Positions 61,036-64,000 of a stretch of 64,000 nt of DNA are shown one piece after another. Origin of the DNA: Granulosicoccus sp036478565. Its GTDB lineage: Bacteria; Pseudomonadota; Gammaproteobacteria; Granulosicoccales; Granulosicoccaceae. Under the pieces are notes generated by a model. It ran no database searches. It was given only the letters and a program-made list of their open reading frames with translations, and was not told the origin of the DNA. Made by a program: the position numbers and the translations under genes. Every line of letters begins with the position of its first letter. The stretch's first letter is position 1. Location: assembly GCA_965224525.1 (NCBI GenBank), contig OZ245050.1, positions 4,868,661 to 4,932,660 of the forward strand, given 5' to 3'.

Positions 61036-62849
61036 TACGGTTTCTTCTGGACGATGAAGATGTCGTCCTTGAAGACACGGCTGCCGATCTGACGGTGCTT
61101 GACTGGTTGCGTATCCATCGGCAACGCACAGGTACAAAAGAAGGCTGCGGTTCAGGGGATTGTGGTGCCTGCACTATCATCGTAGCGACACTCGGCACAC
61201 TGCATAATCGCGCCTCAACCGCCTCAACCGCCTCAACCGCCTCAACCGCCTCAACCGCCGCAAGTTCGCATTACCCGGATCTCACAGTGTCAAATGACGT
61301 GGAGCGCTACAACTTGCTGCGTTATACAGCCATCAACAGCTGCATTACATTTGTCGGGGATCTGCATGGCAAGCAGTTGCTGACGGTTGAGTCGTTGAGT
61401 AGTGGTGATGCCTTGCATCCGGTCCAGCAGGCGATGGTGGATGAGCATGGCTCGCAGTGTGGTTTTTGTACACCGGGTTTCGTCATGTCTCTGTTTGCCT
61501 TGTATCACGCGCCTGATATTCCACTGGCCTGGTCAAGCTGCAAGGACACTGACAGTAAACCGCTCTCGGTCTCGTATAGCGTCGACCAGCAGGGCAAGCT
61601 TTCTGGTGCTGACGCGAAACTTCAGGCAATCCAACTGGCCGATTCAAATGAGTCCTGCAAGGCCGGGCAAGCTGACGAGCAGAATGAGAGTAACGACCGG
61701 CCACATACAGCAGCATTGATATCAACAAGCAACTGGCTTGAAGGCATCCGTTCCAGCGATGCAATATCCTTATCGCACCGCATAGACCGCGCGCTCGGTG
61801 GAAACCTGTGCCGCTGCACAGGCTATCGCCCGATTAAACGCGCAGCAGCGCTGGCATTGGCGGCACGCGGCGACAATTGCGTTGGCTCGAGTGTTCAACG
61901 TTCTGCCGACGAGCAAAACATTGCAAATCGTTTGCAGTCGATTGCCGGGAGTCCGATCAGGCACCCTTATTTTCATATACCGCAAAGTCTGGAACAACTC
62001 GTCAGTCTGATTGAAGCGTACCCGACTGCGCGATTGCTTGCCGGTGGTACCGACCTGGCGCTGGAAGTCACTCAGCACCTGAAGACCTTGCCTCGCATCA
62101 TCCTGATAACACGAATACCGCAATTGCAAATGCTGGATGAGCAGGATGGCGTGTTGACACTGGGCGCTGCGGTTTCCCTGAGCCGATGCCTTGACAGTTT
62201 TCGCGATCGATTGCCTGGTAGTGAAAGCATGCTATTGCGATTCGGCTCTGATCAGGTGCGAAATCAGGGCACTATAGGCGGCAACATTGCGTCGGCTTCA
62301 CCCATTGCGGACTTGCCGCCCATGCTGATAGCGCTCAATACGATACTGGTGTTGCAACGCGGCGCAACAGTGCGTGAAATTCCATTGCAGGACTATTACC
62401 TGGATTACCGAAAAACCGCGCAGCAAACAGGTGAATTTTTACGGGCCGTACGTGTACCTCTGCCCGCAGAAGGTGCCTTGCTGGCAATTCACAAAATAAG
62501 CAAACGCATGGACGACGACATATCGGCGGTGTGTGGCGCTTTTCATTTAAACATTGAAGGCGGGCGAGTTTTCTCGGTGCGTATTGCCTATGGCGGTATG
62601 GCGGCCATCCCCAAGAGGGCGTCTAACGCTGAAGCTGTATTGCAGGGTAGCCTGTTTGATGAGGATACGGTGCGACGTGCGCAAAGCGCGCTCGCCGAAG
62701 ACTTCAGCCCGCTCAGTGATGCGCGCGCCAGTGCAGGGTATCGATTGCAGGTCGCGCAGAACCTGCTGTATCGGGTTTGGGTGGATGCAGTCAAGCCTGG
62801 AATTGCAACGCAAATAGCCAACTATGTAGAAAATCATGTCAGCCGGTAA
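61032..62849 (+). CDS. xdhA: Xanthine dehydrogenase small subunit (2Fe-2S/FAD), with insertions
   Basis: XdhA carries two [2Fe-2S] clusters and FAD and passes electrons from XdhB. First cluster: C39, C44, C47 and C104; second: C143, C146, C260, C262. The protein is 605 residues; related XdhA are near 490. The excess comes from two insertions: an AST-repeat loop of about 35 residues (61-95) and an 80-residue Ser/Asp/Gln-rich stretch (165-245), lying between cluster ligands. The FAD-binding part (LLAGGTDLALEV, GTIGGNIASASPIADLPP) is standard. Translation is coupled to ade, and the stop overlaps xdhB by 14 bases. Confidence 0.93.
   Translation: MIRFLLDDEDVVLEDTAADLTVLDWLRIHRQRTGTKEGCGSGDCGACTIIVATLGTLHNRASTASTASTASTASTAASSHYPDLTVSNDVERYNLLRYTAINSCITFVGDLHGKQLLTVESLSSGDALHPVQQAMVDEHGSQCGFCTPGFVMSLFALYHAPDIPLAWSSCKDTDSKPLSVSYSVDQQGKLSGADAKLQAIQLADSNESCKAGQADEQNESNDRPHTAALISTSNWLEGIRSSDAISLSHRIDRALGGNLCRCTGYRPIKRAAALALAARGDNCVGSSVQRSADEQNIANRLQSIAGSPIRHPYFHIPQSLEQLVSLIEAYPTARLLAGGTDLALEVTQHLKTLPRIILITRIPQLQMLDEQDGVLTLGAAVSLSRCLDSFRDRLPGSESMLLRFGSDQVRNQGTIGGNIASASPIADLPPMLIALNTILVLQRGATVREIPLQDYYLDYRKTAQQTGEFLRAVRVPLPAEGALLAIHKISKRMDDDISAVCGAFHLNIEGGRVFSVRIAYGGMAAIPKRASNAEAVLQGSLFDEDTVRRAQSALAEDFSPLSDARASAGYRLQVAQNLLYRVWVDAVKPGIATQIANYVENHVSR
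61212..61256 (+). repeat. In-frame 9-bp minisatellite in xdhA
   Basis: Five exact tandem copies of GCCTCAACC (61212-61256), encoding Ala-Ser-Thr five times between the third and fourth ligand of the first iron-sulfur cluster. As the unit is 9 bp, slippage would change length by three residues without a frameshift. Confidence 0.95.
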
Positions 62850-64000
62850 TTCCATTACGCACGACAGCGCGCGAGAGCATGTCAGTGGACGTGCTCGTTA
62901 TGTTGATGATATGCCTGTTGCAGTTGGTCAGTTACATGTGGCGCTGGGCCTGACAACCATTGCCCATGGCAAGCTGCAATCGCTTGATCTGACTGCAGTG
63001 CGCGCCGCACCAGGTATTGTGGATGTCATCACCTTTGATGATCTACCGGCGGCGACTGATATCGGCGCAGTTTTTCCAGGCGATCCCTTGTTGATCGATA
63101 CCGCTATCGAATACATGGGACAACCCATGTTTGCGGTAGCTGCGCGATCGCATCGTGAGGCGCGTGCAGCGGTACTGCTAGTCAATGTTGAATATGATGC
63201 GGCCCCGCCGCGACTGAATATAGCTGCATCCATCGACGACAAATTCCATGTGCGCCCACCGCATCGCATGCAACGCGGAGATGCCGATGCCGCATTGCAG
63301 CAGGCACCGCATCGCTTACAGGGTGAAATTTTGATTGGCGGTCAGGAGCACTTCTATCTAGAGGGGCAGGTAGCGCGTGCCGAGCCTGAAGAGCATGGCG
63401 GCGTAACCGTACATTCAAGCAATCAGAACCCCACCGAGACGCAACATCTGATCGCTGCGGTGCTGGGTATTGCCATGCATCGTGTTAACGTTGTCGTACG
63501 TCGTATGGGTGGTGGTTTTGGCGGCAAGGAGACGCATGCAACAACTTGTGCAGTGCTGGCAGCCTTGTTCGCCGTAAGGCTGCAAGTCACCGTAAATTGC
63601 AGACTGTCACGCCGTGACGACATGCTGGTAACGGGCAAACGTCACGGCTTTCTGAACCGTTATGATGTTGGTTTTGACGATGACGGTCGTATACTGGCTA
63701 TTCGTTATTGCCTGGCCGGACAATGTGGTAGCTCGCCTGATCTGTCGGATGCGATTGTTGATCGAGCGATGTTTCATTGCGATAACGCCTATTATTTACC
63801 GGCTGTAACCATCGATGGCCTGCGTTGCAAAACGCATACTGTCAGCAATACAGCCTTTCGTGGTTTTGGCGGACCGCAAGGCATGATGGCTATGGAGGCA
63901 GTCATCGACGAAATCGCGTTCGCACTGGGCAAGGAGCCGTTACTCATACGGCAGGTGAATTTGTACGGAGATGCGCCGCGAAATGTGACGCCCTATCATC
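62836..64000 (+). CDS. xdhB: Xanthine dehydrogenase molybdenum subunit, C terminus beyond the window
   Basis: The molybdopterin subunit that hydroxylates hypoxanthine and xanthine. 388 residues are visible, from ATG 62836 (MSAGNSITHD) to the window edge. Seen: RARYVDDMP (N-terminal domain), GGQEHFYLEGQVARAEP, RMGGGFGGKETHATTCA (molybdopterin-binding glycine loop) and FRGFGGPQGMMAMEAVIDEIA. These match the xanthine dehydrogenase type; the catalytic Glu lies further on. It overlaps xdhA by 14 bases. Confidence 0.95.
   Translation, partial: MSAGNSITHDSAREHVSGRARYVDDMPVAVGQLHVALGLTTIAHGKLQSLDLTAVRAAPGIVDVITFDDLPAATDIGAVFPGDPLLIDTAIEYMGQPMFAVAARSHREARAAVLLVNVEYDAAPPRLNIAASIDDKFHVRPPHRMQRGDADAALQQAPHRLQGEILIGGQEHFYLEGQVARAEPEEHGGVTVHSSNQNPTETQHLIAAVLGIAMHRVNVVVRRMGGGFGGKETHATTCAVLAALFAVRLQVTVNCRLSRRDDMLVTGKRHGFLNRYDVGFDDDGRILAIRYCLAGQCGSSPDLSDAIVDRAMFHCDNAYYLPAVTIDGLRCKTHTVSNTAFRGFGGPQGMMAMEAVIDEIAFALGKEPLLIRQVNLYGDAPRNVTPYH

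Noticed and set aside
1..64000. tRNA, rRNA, CRISPR arrays, insertion sequences and prophage genes
   Set aside because: I found no cloverleaf, no spaced identical repeats of CRISPR type and no transposase or phage genes; the 9-bp repeats at 61212 are coding.

Overview
The window reads as a gammaproteobacterial chromosome with a sulfur-oxidising lithotrophic side. The evidence is the ftsY-ftsE-ftsX-rpoH order, rsmD-coaD-ferredoxin, rpmB-rpmG and zapE, together with sat plus aprMBA (the AprM-type APS reductase of sulfur oxidisers) and soeABC. Genus cannot be fixed from sequence alone. There are no rRNA or tRNA genes, no CRISPR array, no insertion sequence and no prophage; 78 features are listed.

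Layout. 1-4.7 kb: cell division and protein targeting (ftsY, ftsE, ftsX, rpoH on the minus strand; rsmD, coaD and a 2[4Fe-4S] ferredoxin on the plus strand). rpoH has its own promoter, in which a sigma-E-like site is covered by a perfect CIRCE operator. 5-10.2 kb: sat, a small phosphoesterase and aprM-aprB-aprA, which oxidise sulfite through APS with ATP formation. 10.2-13.8 kb: a TPR protein, a secreted serine protease and a MazG-like pyrophosphatase. 13.8-18.6 kb: soeA-soeB-soeC, direct sulfite oxidation to sulfate, so both sulfite routes lie within 14 kb. 19-25.2 kb: an orphan ChrR-like cupin, mutM, a Gld-type ABC exporter operon and rpmBG. 25.4-37.5 kb: folate genes (folB, folK, pteridine reductase), a MidA-like methyltransferase, secreted and membrane proteins, cca, a lipoprotein aminopeptidase and an NDUFA9-like protein. 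37.6-44.2 kb: a Tat-exported DUF1501 protein with a lipoprotein partner, divergent from an ApbE-TlpA-DUF4266-DUF3570 operon. 44.4-56.7 kb: a class V aminotransferase, pncB, a class I aminotransferase with a [2Fe-2S] ferredoxin, an orphan hybrid kinase, a Na+/H+ antiporter, a YgjP-like peptidase and a MotA-like/PilZ/zapE set. 57-64 kb: typA, then adenine deaminase and xanthine dehydrogenase in one overlapping purine-catabolic operon that runs off the end.

Most notable: (1) the ApbE-TlpA-DUF4266-DUF3570 operon, where the outer-membrane DUF3570 barrel carries a D-x-x-S-G-A-S site like known ApbE flavin-acceptor sites, suggesting a covalently flavinylated outer-membrane protein; (2) the rpoH control region combining sigma-E and HrcA logic; (3) a dispersed repeat of about 126 bp, present in four copies that align without gaps, each placed just behind a gene end; (4) an in-frame 9-bp minisatellite and a large insertion in the iron-sulfur subunit of xanthine dehydrogenase.
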